A stretch of 64,000 bases of DNA from Rubneribacter badeniensis (GTDB taxonomy: Bacteria > Actinomycetota > Coriobacteriia > Coriobacteriales > Eggerthellaceae): assembly GCF_002899695.1 (NCBI RefSeq), contig NZ_PPEL01000002.1, forward strand, positions 62,001-126,000, written 5' to 3'. The notes under the pieces are model-generated. The model was not told where the DNA came from, did no database searches, and saw only the letters and a list, made by a program, of their open reading frames with translations. Within the stretch, counting starts at the first letter, position 1; each line of letters begins with the position of its first letter. A program made the translations under genes and the position numbers. Below are positions 27,580-35,702 of the stretch, piece after piece.

Positions 27580-27607
27580 AGTTTACCAGATCGTCGCGTT
27601 CTGTCAA
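27580..27607 (-). promoter_or_regulatory. tRNA-Val promoter
   Basis: On the minus strand: -35 TTGACA (27602-27607), 16-base spacer, -10 TAAACT (27580-27585), about 45 bases upstream of the tRNA. Confidence 0.7.
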
Positions 27608-28577
27608 AGGCTCTTTTCAAAAAACTTGCGAGATGTCGCGCCCTGGTCGCCCTGCTTGAATCGCGAAGCCATCCGAACACTTGGTGTTTTCTCCCGCATT
27701 CACCCGAACATGTTCGGCTGGGTCTGGTCTGCTCCTTTCCCGAGAGGCCCCCCGAAGGGGCTCCGGTCGTGGCTCATGGCTTGGTTGCGGTCGAGCGTTC
27801 GATTGCTCATGGAGGCGGTTGGGCGGGGAGAAGCGGTGATCGCGTCTTGCGTCCAATTTTGGTCGCGCTCGCGTCGTCGGCTCTTGGTGCTGCTGAAGGG
27901 CTCGGGAGCGCGGCAGCTATTGAGGCGGCGGGCCCCTTGCTTGCATGCGGCGAAGCTAGACGAACGAATGGTAAAGAATCCAGGAACTATTCTTGATATT
28001 TTACCGAACGTAGGCGATCAGGCTTCCGATGCGGCTCGAATCAGAGGAATTCGGTAATATATGAATCAATTTCTCTCCATGCATTACCGTTTGGGTTTTC
28101 GGCAGGGTTGGATTCTCCCTTGCATGGACCAGATTGGTAAAATATGGTGCGGAAGCTTGGAAAAAATTACCATGGTTGCAGTGTCCCGAGCTGGGATGCG
28201 CATCCGAGGTGCGCGTCGGTCCTGCCGTGCGTTCACGCGGTCGGCGAGCAGTGAGGAAGCTTGTCGGTCTGCGGCGAACGCCCATGCTCGCCATGCGGCG
28301 ACAGGAGGCGTTTCGCATCGAGCACTAAAGGGTGAGCCCCGAGCGCTTGCATCGGCTCTCCGACTCCCGGTTCGACGTGCGGACGTGTTTTTTCTCCCTT
28401 TGCGTGGAAGGGCGGTGCTCGAAACCGTCTGCGACCGCTTTGCTTTCCCGGGCGATCGCCGAGCGCTTGGGAAAGCGGCTTTCGCGCGATCTCCCGCATT
28501 GCCCGTGTTGCTGCGTTGCCGCCGCGCTGCCCGCATCGCCCGTGCTTTCTTGCGGATAAAAAATCGAAAATCAGGGC
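27608..28577. other. About 1 kb non-coding region between tRNA-Val and tRNA-Gly
   Basis: No open frame here has a ribosome site, plausible composition or known motif. The two longest plus-strand frames (to 28057 and through tRNA-Gly) look like noise. The stretch 27960-28180 is clearly richer in A+T than the surroundings and contains the half-site array described separately. The area could be a relic of an element lost beside the tRNA genes. Confidence 0.45.
27967..28176. repeat. Array of three inverted GGTAA-N26-TTACC units, 83-bp period
   Basis: GGTAA begins at 27970, 28053 and 28136 (exactly 83 bases apart). Each is followed, after exactly 26 bases, by TTACC at 28001, 28084 and 28167. Written in one orientation, the six half-sites share a core close to YGGTAAWATATG (for example CGGTAAAATATC, CGGTAATATATG, TGGTAAAATATG). 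Half-site centres lie 31 and 52 bases apart, near 3 and 5 helical turns, so all would face one side of the DNA. This looks like a cooperative protein-binding array; no gene for the binding protein is adjacent. Confidence 0.7.
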
Positions 28578-28606
28578 TTGCGCGAACGAATGCGTTCCAT
28601 TATTAT
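28578..28606 (+). promoter_or_regulatory. Promoter of the Gly-Cys-Gly tRNA group
   Basis: -35 TTGCGC (28578-28583), 17-base spacer, -10 TATTAT (28601-28606), ending 13 bases before tRNA-Gly. Confidence 0.6.
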
Positions 28607-28619
28607 ATTTCCTCGCGAC

Positions 28620-28695
<76 letters not shown>

Positions 28696-28763
28696 TCGTC
28701 TACGAGAGGCCGGTCATACGTAAAGGTTTTGGCCGGCCCTTTTCATGACGGTGCCGCCGAGAT

Positions 28764-28837
28764 GGCGACGTGGCCAAGTGGTAAGGCAGAGGCCTGCAAA
28801 GCCTTCACCCCCGGTTCGAATCCGGGCGTCGCCTCCA
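28764..28837 (+). tRNA. tRNA-Cys (anticodon GCA)
   Basis: Acceptor GGCGACG/CGTCGCC with encoded CCA; anticodon loop CTGCAAA gives GCA; T arm CGGTTCGAATCCG. It lies between the two tRNA-Gly copies. Confidence 0.97.
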
Positions 28838-28875
28838 ACCGCTTCTGGCGAAAGCGGTGCTTGACAAGTTGATAT

Positions 28876-28951
<76 letters not shown>

Positions 28952-28962
28952 TGAAACGCGCA

Positions 28963-28989
28963 GCCCCGCCTTCAACAGGCGGGGCTTTT
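28963..28989 (+). terminator. Terminator of the tRNA group
   Basis: Stem GCCCCGCC (28963-28970) / GGCGGGGC (28978-28985), seven-base loop, T4. It lies just before the end of the convergent zinc-ribbon gene and may also serve it. Confidence 0.85.
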
Positions 28990-28993
28990 CGCA

Positions 28994-29143
28994 TCAGTCG
29001 CCCTTCACCTTTTCGAACTCGTGGTGCCCGCAGTTCGGGCAAGCGGGAAGGGCTTCTTTGTCGCTTGCGAGGCGCACGACGTAGCCGCAGTGCTTGCAGC
29101 GGTACGCCCCTTCGCCGGGCTTGTCGCCGGTCTTGTACTCCAT
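28994..29143 (-). CDS. Small zinc-ribbon protein
   Basis: 49 residues with two CxxC knuckles, YRCKHCGYVV (about 15-24) and ACPNCGHHEF (about 34-43), spaced as in a rubredoxin-like zinc ribbon. AAAGGAG stands 7 bases upstream of the ATG (29143 on the minus strand). The reading frame is open further upstream, but that stretch is antisense to the kinase gene and has no such site. Function unknown; such single ribbons bind zinc and often partner with nucleic acid or protein. Confidence 0.8.
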   Translation of the reverse strand: MEYKTGDKPGEGAYRCKHCGYVVRLASDKEALPACPNCGHHEFEKVKGD

Positions 29144-29465
29144 GGTCGGCTCCTTTCTGCTCGCTGGCTCGCTCCACGCTACCATGCGCGCGCCGTCTGC
29201 GGGCGGCGGTTCTTCAACGGCTTTCCGTCCGGCTGGCGACGACCGCTTCCGGACGAGATGTCGGCGGTGCGGGACCGGTCGCCTCGAATCGAGCGGCACC
29301 GAAGGGTTGAAACCTGTGCAAACCGGTCGATTTAAGGGATAATGGCAAGGCGAGGCGATCGACGGCGACGGGCGTCGGCGCACGGTGACCGCGAGGCCCG
29401 CAAGCGCGGCGGTTCGCACGACGAGGGGCGAGGGCGAGGGGAAAGGTGGGAGGCGCGAAGGTTCG
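29144..29465. other. Divergent intergenic region between zinc-ribbon and kinase genes
   Basis: 322 bases without a gene. A TTGAAA (29307-29312) and a GATAAT (29339-29344) are visible but 26 bases apart, so a promoter for the kinase gene is only tentative. Confidence 0.35.
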
Positions 29466-30665
29466 ATGGGGGCTTCTAACTTCAGCGAGGAGACGCTTTC
29501 TGGAGGCGACAGCGTGTATGCGGCCGCAGTCGAGGAGATCAAGGCCGCTTTCGGGTTCGACTTCGTCTCCATCGGCCTGACGGCATTCGTCGGCGCGCCG
29601 CTCAAATGGGTCTACAGCGCGGGCGCCACCAGCGAGAGGCATCGGCGCATCGTGCTCATGCCCGGCCACGGCATCGGGGGCATAGCCGTCAAGTCTGGAA
29701 AGCCCATGATGTTCTCGAACATCGACGAGGAGATCGATCCGCGCGAGTACTCGTCTTACCCTATCGTGTTCGCCGAAGACCTGCACGGCTTCTGCGCCCT
29801 GCCGCTCACGAGGGGCAAGCGCGTGGTGGCGGTGCTGCTCGTGGCGTTTCGGACGGTGAGCGAGGCCCATGAGGGAGCGTACCGGTGCCTGATCGAGCAC
29901 CTTGGGGGCCGGCTTCTCGACATGGACGTCGTGTCGAGCGACTTCATGAACTTCGAGAACGTCGTGACGGGCAGACGCGCCGACGCTAAGACGAACCCCA
30001 TTTCCGTGCGTTCGGAGCTCTCGCGCGTCATCGCCGCGCAGGAAGACGAGCGCAAACGCATATCGCGCGAGCTGCACGACGGCATCGCGCAGGAGCTTTT
30101 GTCCGTGTCGCTTTCCATCAGGCGCCTCGCCGCGCATGTCGACGAGGAGGGGTCGGCGCTCGTCGCCGAGGCGAACGGCGCTATCGACCGCATCCTCGAC
30201 GAGCTGCACAACATCTCGGTGGAGCTGCGTCCCTCCGCTTTGGACCATCTGGGATTCGAGGCGGCGCTGCGCTCCCAGGCGGCCGTGTTCGAGCGCACCT
30301 ACGGCACGGAGATCGTTTTCGAGGGCAACCTGTCCCGTACCCGCTTCGACCAGGCCCTCGAGACCCAGGCTTACCGCATCTGCCAAGAGGCCATCCTGAA
30401 CGCGTGCAAGTACTCGGGTGCGGACAAGGTGTACCTGTCCCTCGAGGACGCCGACGGCTGGCTGCACGCCTCCATCATCGACCATGGGTGCGGTTTCGAC
30501 ACGGAGAAGCCCTCCGTCAAGGGGAGCGGATGCGGCCTTGCGGGAATGCGGGAGCGCGCGAGCGTGATCGGGGCGATGCTCAGCTTGAGATCGGGAGCCG
30601 AAGGCACGACGATCACGCTCGTCGCGCCGATGAGCGTGGCTGAAGGCAAGGAGGCGGCGCTATGA
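29466..30665 (+). CDS. Soluble GAF-domain histidine kinase, NarX/NreB/DegS class
   Basis: 399 residues without membrane segments. A GAF domain spans about 18-155. The HisKA_3 dimerisation domain carries the H-box ERKRISRELHDGIAQELLS (phospho-acceptor His near 204). The HATPase domain has QEAILNACKYSGA and GCGLAGMRER. This class phosphorylates NarL-type regulators. In staphylococci nitrate is sensed by the GAF protein NreA working with kinase NreB; here a GAF domain is fused to the kinase, and the nap operon lies convergent 190 bases downstream of the pair, so nitrate or redox sensing is plausible but unproven. The stop overlaps the regulator gene (ATGA). Confidence 0.86.
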   Translation: MGASNFSEETLSGGDSVYAAAVEEIKAAFGFDFVSIGLTAFVGAPLKWVYSAGATSERHRRIVLMPGHGIGGIAVKSGKPMMFSNIDEEIDPREYSSYPIVFAEDLHGFCALPLTRGKRVVAVLLVAFRTVSEAHEGAYRCLIEHLGGRLLDMDVVSSDFMNFENVVTGRRADAKTNPISVRSELSRVIAAQEDERKRISRELHDGIAQELLSVSLSIRRLAAHVDEEGSALVAEANGAIDRILDELHNISVELRPSALDHLGFEAALRSQAAVFERTYGTEIVFEGNLSRTRFDQALETQAYRICQEAILNACKYSGADKVYLSLEDADGWLHASIIDHGCGFDTEKPSVKGSGCGLAGMRERASVIGAMLSLRSGAEGTTITLVAPMSVAEGKEAAL

Positions 30666-31306
30666 TACGGGTTATGCTGGCCGATGACCACGAGGTGGTC
30701 CGCTCGGGCCTCAGGATGCTCCTCGAACAGGACCCCGGCATCAAGGTGGTGGCCGAGGCGGCCGACGGCGCGCAGGCCTACGCCGTGGCGGCGCGCGAGA
30801 AGCCCGACATCCTGCTCATGGACATCTCCATGCCTCCCGGCCAAAGCGGCCTTGTGGCATGCGAGAAGATCGCGAAGGACCTGCCTTCCACCAAAGTGGT
30901 CATCCTCACGATGTTCGCCGAGCCCGAGTACCTGTTCTACACGCTGCGCGGGGGAGCGGCGGGCTACGTGCTGAAGAACTCGACGTCCGAAGAGCTCCTA
31001 GCTGCGGTGCGCGCCGTGGCCGAAGGCGGCAGCTACGTCCACCCGAAGATGACGGCGCTGCTCACCAAGCAGCTCGTGGGAGAGGGCGGGGAGGAGGACC
31101 GTTCCTACCGCCAGCTGTCGAATCGCGAGTTGGAGATCCTCCAGCTTCTGGCCAAGGGGTACACGAACAAGGAGATATCCGAGCAGATATTCCTCTCGGT
31201 GAAGACCGTTGAGGCCCACCGTTCCAAGATCTACCAGAAGCTTGGGCTGAAGACCCGCGCCGACCTCGTGGACTACGCCCTCAGGCACAAGCTGCTGAAC
31301 GTGTAG
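30662..31306 (+). CDS. NarL/LuxR-family response regulator
   Basis: 214 residues. Receiver domain: acidic pair D8-D9, phospho-acceptor Asp near 54 (ILLMDISMP) and Lys near 105 (GYVLKNS). DNA-binding LuxR helix-turn-helix at about 148-208 (LSNRELEILQLLAKGYTNKEISEQIFLSVKTVEAHRSKIYQKL). It overlaps the kinase stop by 4 bases, so the two form a two-component system. Likely targets are near, with nap a good candidate. Confidence 0.9.
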   Translation: MIRVMLADDHEVVRSGLRMLLEQDPGIKVVAEAADGAQAYAVAAREKPDILLMDISMPPGQSGLVACEKIAKDLPSTKVVILTMFAEPEYLFYTLRGGAAGYVLKNSTSEELLAAVRAVAEGGSYVHPKMTALLTKQLVGEGGEEDRSYRQLSNRELEILQLLAKGYTNKEISEQIFLSVKTVEAHRSKIYQKLGLKTRADLVDYALRHKLLNV

Positions 31307-31497
31307 CCCCTGCGCGCGGCGCGGACGCGCCCTCTTCCGCGCATGGCGTCTTGGCCCCCGTCTCTTGCAGAGCATCCGAGCGCCGGCGTGCCGGCGGGGT
31401 CCCGCGCGCCGTTCGAGCAACCCGCAGGGTCGTTCTGACAGCGCGCAGGGCCCCGCCTGTTCGCGCGCGTCCAAGCGCGCCAGAGGGAGGAGAGCGC

Positions 31498-32388
31498 CTA
31501 CTTGTGCGCCTTCGCCTTCGGCTTCGCCGTCCGGCCCAGGGCGAGCGACAGGGCGCGCGTAGGGCAGGCGTCCACACAGGCGCCGCAGGCCATGCAGTCG
31601 CCGGCGCGCACGATGACGTCGTCTCCGTCGAGCGCGGGCGAGAGGATGGCCGGGTCGGCCAGGCACGCCCGCCGGCACACGTCGCAGCGGACGCATGCCT
31701 TATGGTCGATCCTCACGTTCGCCTGGCCCGCGCGGCCGAGCGCTTCGTAGAAGCCGCCGAGCGGGCAGAGCGCGCGGCACCACACGCGCCGTCCCCAGAA
31801 CAGCTCCGCGAGCACGATGGCCAGAAGCGTCCATACGCCTGCGGTCGCCCCGAAGAGGATACCTTTGTTCATGGCGCTGATGGGGGAGAAGGATTCGAAC
31901 ACCGGCACGCTCGTCAATGCCGAGAGCGCGAGCACGCAAAGCGCGATCCACAGCTTCGCATGGCGCGGCACGGGAGCCTCGCGCACCTCGATGCCGAACT
32001 TGCGCCGCAGGGCGTCCACACCTTCGAGCAGCAGGTTCACGGGGCAGATCCAGCCGCAGAACGCGCGTCCCCGCACAAGCCCATACACCGCGAGCACCGG
32101 CAGCGCAGCGAGGAGCCACTCGACCTCGAACGTCTTCGCGGCGGCGATCGTCTCGAGCATCGCGAACGGGTCGAGCACCTCCGCGCCGAGGATGGTGGTG
32201 GAGGAGAGGCTGCCGAAAAACGGCAGGTCGGCCGGCGTAGGCAGGGCGTCGTCCGTACCGAAGCCGATGCCGAGAAGCCCCCAGCCCGCCATGACGAGCG
32301 GCGCGGCGAACAGGACGAGGGCGCCTGCCTGCACGATGCGCCGCGCGACGGTCCAGCGCCCGGGGCGCCTCTTCGTCGCCTCGCTCAT
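31498..32388 (-). CDS. napH: NapH-type membrane ferredoxin (quinol oxidation)
   Basis: 296 residues with four hydrophobic helices, two conserved CxxxCP motifs (FCGWICPVN, WCRALCPLG) and two C-terminal [4Fe-4S] sites (CVRCDVCRRACLADP, CMACGACVDACPT). This is the NapH pattern: a quinol dehydrogenase module that passes electrons with NapG to NapB/NapA. It is the last gene of the operon and overlaps napD by 4 bases. Confidence 0.9.
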   Translation of the reverse strand: MSEATKRRPGRWTVARRIVQAGALVLFAAPLVMAGWGLLGIGFGTDDALPTPADLPFFGSLSSTTILGAEVLDPFAMLETIAAAKTFEVEWLLAALPVLAVYGLVRGRAFCGWICPVNLLLEGVDALRRKFGIEVREAPVPRHAKLWIALCVLALSALTSVPVFESFSPISAMNKGILFGATAGVWTLLAIVLAELFWGRRVWCRALCPLGGFYEALGRAGQANVRIDHKACVRCDVCRRACLADPAILSPALDGDDVIVRAGDCMACGACVDACPTRALSLALGRTAKPKAKAHK

Positions 32389-32642
32389 CGCGCGACGTCC
32401 GGATAGAGCGACGGGTCGTCCTCGAAGTTGGCGTACACGAGGTTGACCCCGGTCACGCCCGCGACGCCGATGAAGTCGCTCGCGATGCGGTGCGAGTCGT
32501 CCACCGTATCGGCCTCGATGGTGACGACGAGCTTGCAGCCGTTCGTCTCGTGCACCTCGACGCCCGCGCGGCCGGACAGCTCGCGCGCCACCTCGTCGGT
32601 GCGCTCGGGCGTCGTCTCGACGACCAGGCTCGAAATGACCAT
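32385..32642 (-). CDS. napD: NapD-type chaperone
   Basis: 85 residues with the NapD ferredoxin-like fold: N-terminal MVISSLVVETTPERTDEV, HETNGCKLVVTIEAD and the C-terminal GVTGVNLVYANFEDD. NapD binds the NapA twin-arginine signal and controls its maturation. It lies between napB and napH in the operon; the ribosome site is AAGGAGG. Confidence 0.88.
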   Translation of the reverse strand: MVISSLVVETTPERTDEVARELSGRAGVEVHETNGCKLVVTIEADTVDDSHRIASDFIGVAGVTGVNLVYANFEDDPSLYPDVAR

Positions 32643-32665
32643 GATGACCTCCTTGCGTGGCGAGA

Positions 32666-32691
32666 GCCCCCGGACCCTTCGGTCCGGGGGC
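32666..32691 (-). other. Strong hairpin between napB-like gene and napD
   Basis: CCCCCGGACC (32667-32676) pairs perfectly with GGTCCGGGGG (32681-32690) around the loop CTTC; an outer G-C pair makes 11. In the nap transcript it lies just after the napB stop. It lacks a T-run on that strand (the T5 is on the plus strand), so it may act as an mRNA stabiliser or processing barrier rather than a terminator. Confidence 0.6.
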
Positions 32692-32700
32692 GGTTTTTCA

Positions 32701-33033
32701 CTACCCCTGCGAATGGCAGGTGATGCACTGGTCGTGCGTGGGGTTGAGCTCCTGCGTGCTTGAGCTGCCGTCTTCGTAATGGTCCTCGGGCAGGGCGGTC
32801 GATCCGGTCAGCATGGGGTTGGCCAGATCGTTCGCCCCGTGGCAGCCGTAGCAGCCGTTCGCGCCGAGCTGCTCGAAGCGGCCCTCGTGCCCCGGAGGCA
32901 TCAAAGGCGGCGCTCCGGGCGGCACGTCGGCGTTCACGTCCTCTTTCTGCGGCTGGCCGCTGCATCCGACGACGGCTCCCGCTCCCAGCGCCATCGCGAG
33001 CGCGAGGGCGGCGGCAACAATGCGCTTCTTCAT
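32701..33033 (-). CDS. napB: Diheme c-type cytochrome lipoprotein, NapB-like
   Basis: 110 residues: a lipoprotein signal peptide with lipobox Cys at residue 24 (VVGCSG), then two heme c sites, CYGCH (61-65) and CITCH (103-107), and a late PTHDQC stretch typical of NapB. It would be a membrane-anchored electron donor to NapA. It is smaller than typical NapB (about 150 residues). It sits 9 bases after napA. The assignment relies on position and heme count. Confidence 0.78.
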   Translation of the reverse strand: MKKRIVAAALALAMALGAGAVVGCSGQPQKEDVNADVPPGAPPLMPPGHEGRFEQLGANGCYGCHGANDLANPMLTGSTALPEDHYEDGSSSTQELNPTHDQCITCHSQG

Positions 33034-33042
33034 CCTGTCCCC

Positions 33043-35583
33043 CTAGATCTTCTCGATGGACACGCAGGTCTTCTTGTAATCGGGCTCTTTCGACAGCGGG
33101 CAGTAGGTGTCCTGCACCGCGAGGTTGACGAGCGCCTCCTCCGCGAAGAACGGGGCGAACACCACGCCGGCGGGCGGTTCGGTGCGCCCGGCCGTGGACA
33201 CCTTGATGTCGAACTGGCCGAAGCGCGACCTCACGCGCACCATGTCGCCGTCCAGCACGCCGAGCTTCTCGCAGTCCTCGGGGCTCACGTTGAGCAGCGC
33301 CTCGGGCAGCGCGCGGTCGAGCTCGGGCACGCGGCGGGTCAAGGTGCCGGTGTGCCAGTGCTCCAGAAGGCGCCCGGTGACGAAGTAGAACGGGTACTCC
33401 TCGTCGGGCTCCTCCGCCGGCGGCTCGTAGGGGCGGAACACCACCGAGGGCCTCATGTCGGTGGACTTGTAGAAGCTCACCCCGCCCGCCAGGCCGGGCG
33501 TGCCGTAGGTGGCCACGCCCACCTCGTCGAAGCCGTCGGCCTGCGCGCCGTCGGCGAAGCGCCACTTCGTGGACATCCACGTGCCGTCGACCTCGCGCAC
33601 GGGCCAGGTGAGGCCGTGATGCGTCAGGTACTCGTCGTAGGGGGCGAGCTGCTTCGCCTCCATCTTGAGCTTGGCGCTCTCGTTGATCGCTTGGGCCTGC
33701 TCGTTCAAAGACGGGTTCGAGAAGACGCGGTACTCCTCCCACAGCGCCCGGTTCGTCTCGCGGTCGTCGCCCTTGAAGTCGGCGGCGTCCTTGTCGTAGA
33801 TGAAGCCGAACAGGTGGTCGAAGGCGTCCTTATCGCCGATCTTCTCGCCGTCGAGCACGCGCCGCGCCACCTCCATGAACGCCCAGAGGTCCCACTTGGC
33901 CTCTCCCGGCGGGTCGACGGCCTTCTCGAACACGGCGGTGCGGCGCTCGGCGTTGCCGAACTGCCCCTCGCGCTCCACCCACAGCGCAACGGGCAGCACC
34001 ACGTCGGCGTATTGGGTGGACAGGGTGGGATAGACCTCGTTGACCACGATGAACGTGTCGAAGATGCCGCGGTTCTCGTCGCCCATGCCGAGGAAGCGGG
34101 TGAGGTTGGGCATGGACTGCGCCCAGTTGTTGTGGGCGCTCCACAGAAAGTCGATGTTGCCCTTCGACATCTCGCGGAACATCTTCACCGTGTGCATGCC
34201 GGGGGCCTTGATGGCGTCGAGGTGGCCTTCGGGCAGGTCCCAGACGGCCTCGGTGAAGCGGCGGTGCTGCTCGTTGGCCACGAGCAGGTCGGCGGGAAGG
34301 CGGTGGCAGAACGTGCCGACCTCGCGGGCGGTGCCGCAGGCGGTGGGCTGGCCCGTCAGCGAGAAGGGGCCGCAGCCGGGGCGCGCGATCTTGCCCGAGA
34401 GCAGGTGGATGTTGTAGATGTTGTGGTTCATCCACGTGCCGCGGTTGTGCTGGTTCACGCCCATCGTCCACAGCGACATGACCTTGGCGTCGGGGTCGGC
34501 GAACACCTCGGCCAGCTCGCGCAGGTCCTCGGCGGGCACGCCGGAGAGCTCGGAGACGTATTCGAACGTGTAGGGGGAGAGGCGCTCGGCGTACTCCTCG
34601 AAGGTGATGGCGCTCACGTTCTCGGCGGTCTTGCCGGCCTCGGTTTGCTCGTAGTCGTCCATGGTGGCGTTGCCGATGTTCTCCGCCCCCTGCTTGAACT
34701 GCAGGTGGTCGTTCACGAACGCCTCGTCGTAGAGCTTGTTCTGCACGAGGTGGTTCGCGATGCAGTTGGCGATGGCCAGGTCGGTGTTCGGCTTGAAGAT
34801 GAGCGTCTTGTCGGCGCTCGCGGACGTGCGCGTGGTGATGGTCCCCAGGTCGTAGTGGCGCACTCCCTCGCCCGAGAGCTTGCGCGCGGTCAGGCGCGAG
34901 TAGAGCATCGGGTGCGCCTCGGCCATGTTCGCGCCCCAGGTGACGAACACGTCGGCCTCGTCGAGGTCGGCGTAGGAGCCGGCCGGCTCGTCGGTTTGGA
35001 ACACGTTCATGAAGCTCACGACGGCGCTCGCCATGCACAGCCGCGCGTTCGGGTCCACGTTGTTGGACAGAAGCCCCGCCTTGATGAACTTCGCGCACGC
35101 GTAGCCCTCGGTGATGGGCTGCTGACCCGAGAGCCAGAAGGCCAGACGGCTCTTGTCCGCCTTCCACGTCTCTTTGAGCTTGGCCGACACGAGCTCGAGC
35201 GCCTCGTCCCAGGTGGCCTCGCGCAGCCCTTCCGCCGTGCCCTTCGTGGACGCGTCGTCGCGGATGAGCGGGACGGTCAGGCGGTCGTCCCCGTAGAGGA
35301 TCTTGCCCAGGTAGTAGCCTTTGACGCAGTTGAGGCCCCTGTTGGACTCGTTGTCCGGGTCTCCCGTGACGCTGATGAGCTTGTTGTCCCTCACCTCGCA
35401 GATGACCCCGCAGCCGCAGCCGCAGAACCGGCAGACGGCCGTGAACTTCTGGCCCTCCGCCTGCGCGCCGCCCTGGGCCGAGCCGCTCGCGCATCCGACG
35501 AGCGACGACAAGGTGCCCGCCGCCGCGGCGCTGGCGAGCGCCACCGCCGTGGCCTTGACGAACTGTCGTCTGGTGATGTCCAT
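33043..35583 (-). CDS. napA: Periplasmic-type nitrate reductase catalytic subunit
   Basis: The 846-residue molybdopterin enzyme reduces nitrate to nitrite with Mo-bis-MGD. A twin-arginine signal (TRRQFVKA) merges into a lipobox-like SLVGC (Cys 31), so the protein may be a lipid-anchored exported enzyme. The [4Fe-4S] ligands are C51, C54, C58 and C86. A Cys in NARLCMAS (C183) is the likely Mo ligand. Later motifs ADVFVTWGANMAEAHP and PTLSTQYADVVLPVA match NapA/NarB-like molybdoenzymes. ATG 35583 has GGAGGG upstream; the frame is open further, but only as the antisense of napG. It follows napG by 119 bases. Confidence 0.9.
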   Translation of the reverse strand: MDITRRQFVKATAVALASAAAAGTLSSLVGCASGSAQGGAQAEGQKFTAVCRFCGCGCGVICEVRDNKLISVTGDPDNESNRGLNCVKGYYLGKILYGDDRLTVPLIRDDASTKGTAEGLREATWDEALELVSAKLKETWKADKSRLAFWLSGQQPITEGYACAKFIKAGLLSNNVDPNARLCMASAVVSFMNVFQTDEPAGSYADLDEADVFVTWGANMAEAHPMLYSRLTARKLSGEGVRHYDLGTITTRTSASADKTLIFKPNTDLAIANCIANHLVQNKLYDEAFVNDHLQFKQGAENIGNATMDDYEQTEAGKTAENVSAITFEEYAERLSPYTFEYVSELSGVPAEDLRELAEVFADPDAKVMSLWTMGVNQHNRGTWMNHNIYNIHLLSGKIARPGCGPFSLTGQPTACGTAREVGTFCHRLPADLLVANEQHRRFTEAVWDLPEGHLDAIKAPGMHTVKMFREMSKGNIDFLWSAHNNWAQSMPNLTRFLGMGDENRGIFDTFIVVNEVYPTLSTQYADVVLPVALWVEREGQFGNAERRTAVFEKAVDPPGEAKWDLWAFMEVARRVLDGEKIGDKDAFDHLFGFIYDKDAADFKGDDRETNRALWEEYRVFSNPSLNEQAQAINESAKLKMEAKQLAPYDEYLTHHGLTWPVREVDGTWMSTKWRFADGAQADGFDEVGVATYGTPGLAGGVSFYKSTDMRPSVVFRPYEPPAEEPDEEYPFYFVTGRLLEHWHTGTLTRRVPELDRALPEALLNVSPEDCEKLGVLDGDMVRVRSRFGQFDIKVSTAGRTEPPAGVVFAPFFAEEALVNLAVQDTYCPLSKEPDYKKTCVSIEKI

Positions 35584-35702
35584 GACGTCCCTCCTGTTTC
35601 TCCCGTTGCTTTCCGTCGCCGGCTCGTCGCCCGGCACGTTGTCCGCCGTCCTTCGCTTGGCTCGAGCCGTCGGCCCTTCGACCCTCCGACCTCCGGTCCT
35701 TC

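Noticed and set aside
27536-28057. Open frame of 173 codons beside tRNA-Val
   Set aside because: It begins within the tRNA-Val promoter region, has no ribosome site or known motif, and covers part of the half-site array; judged non-coding.
27967-28176. The GGTAA array as a CRISPR
   Set aside because: The repeated element is only about 12 bases per half-site, spacers are not of CRISPR form, only three units exist and no cas gene is near.
27967-28176. The GGTAA sites as ordinary promoters
   Set aside because: No -35 hexamer lies 16-18 bases from any of the -10-like sequences; nearest candidates are 24-25 bases away. It stays as a weaker alternative in the finding.
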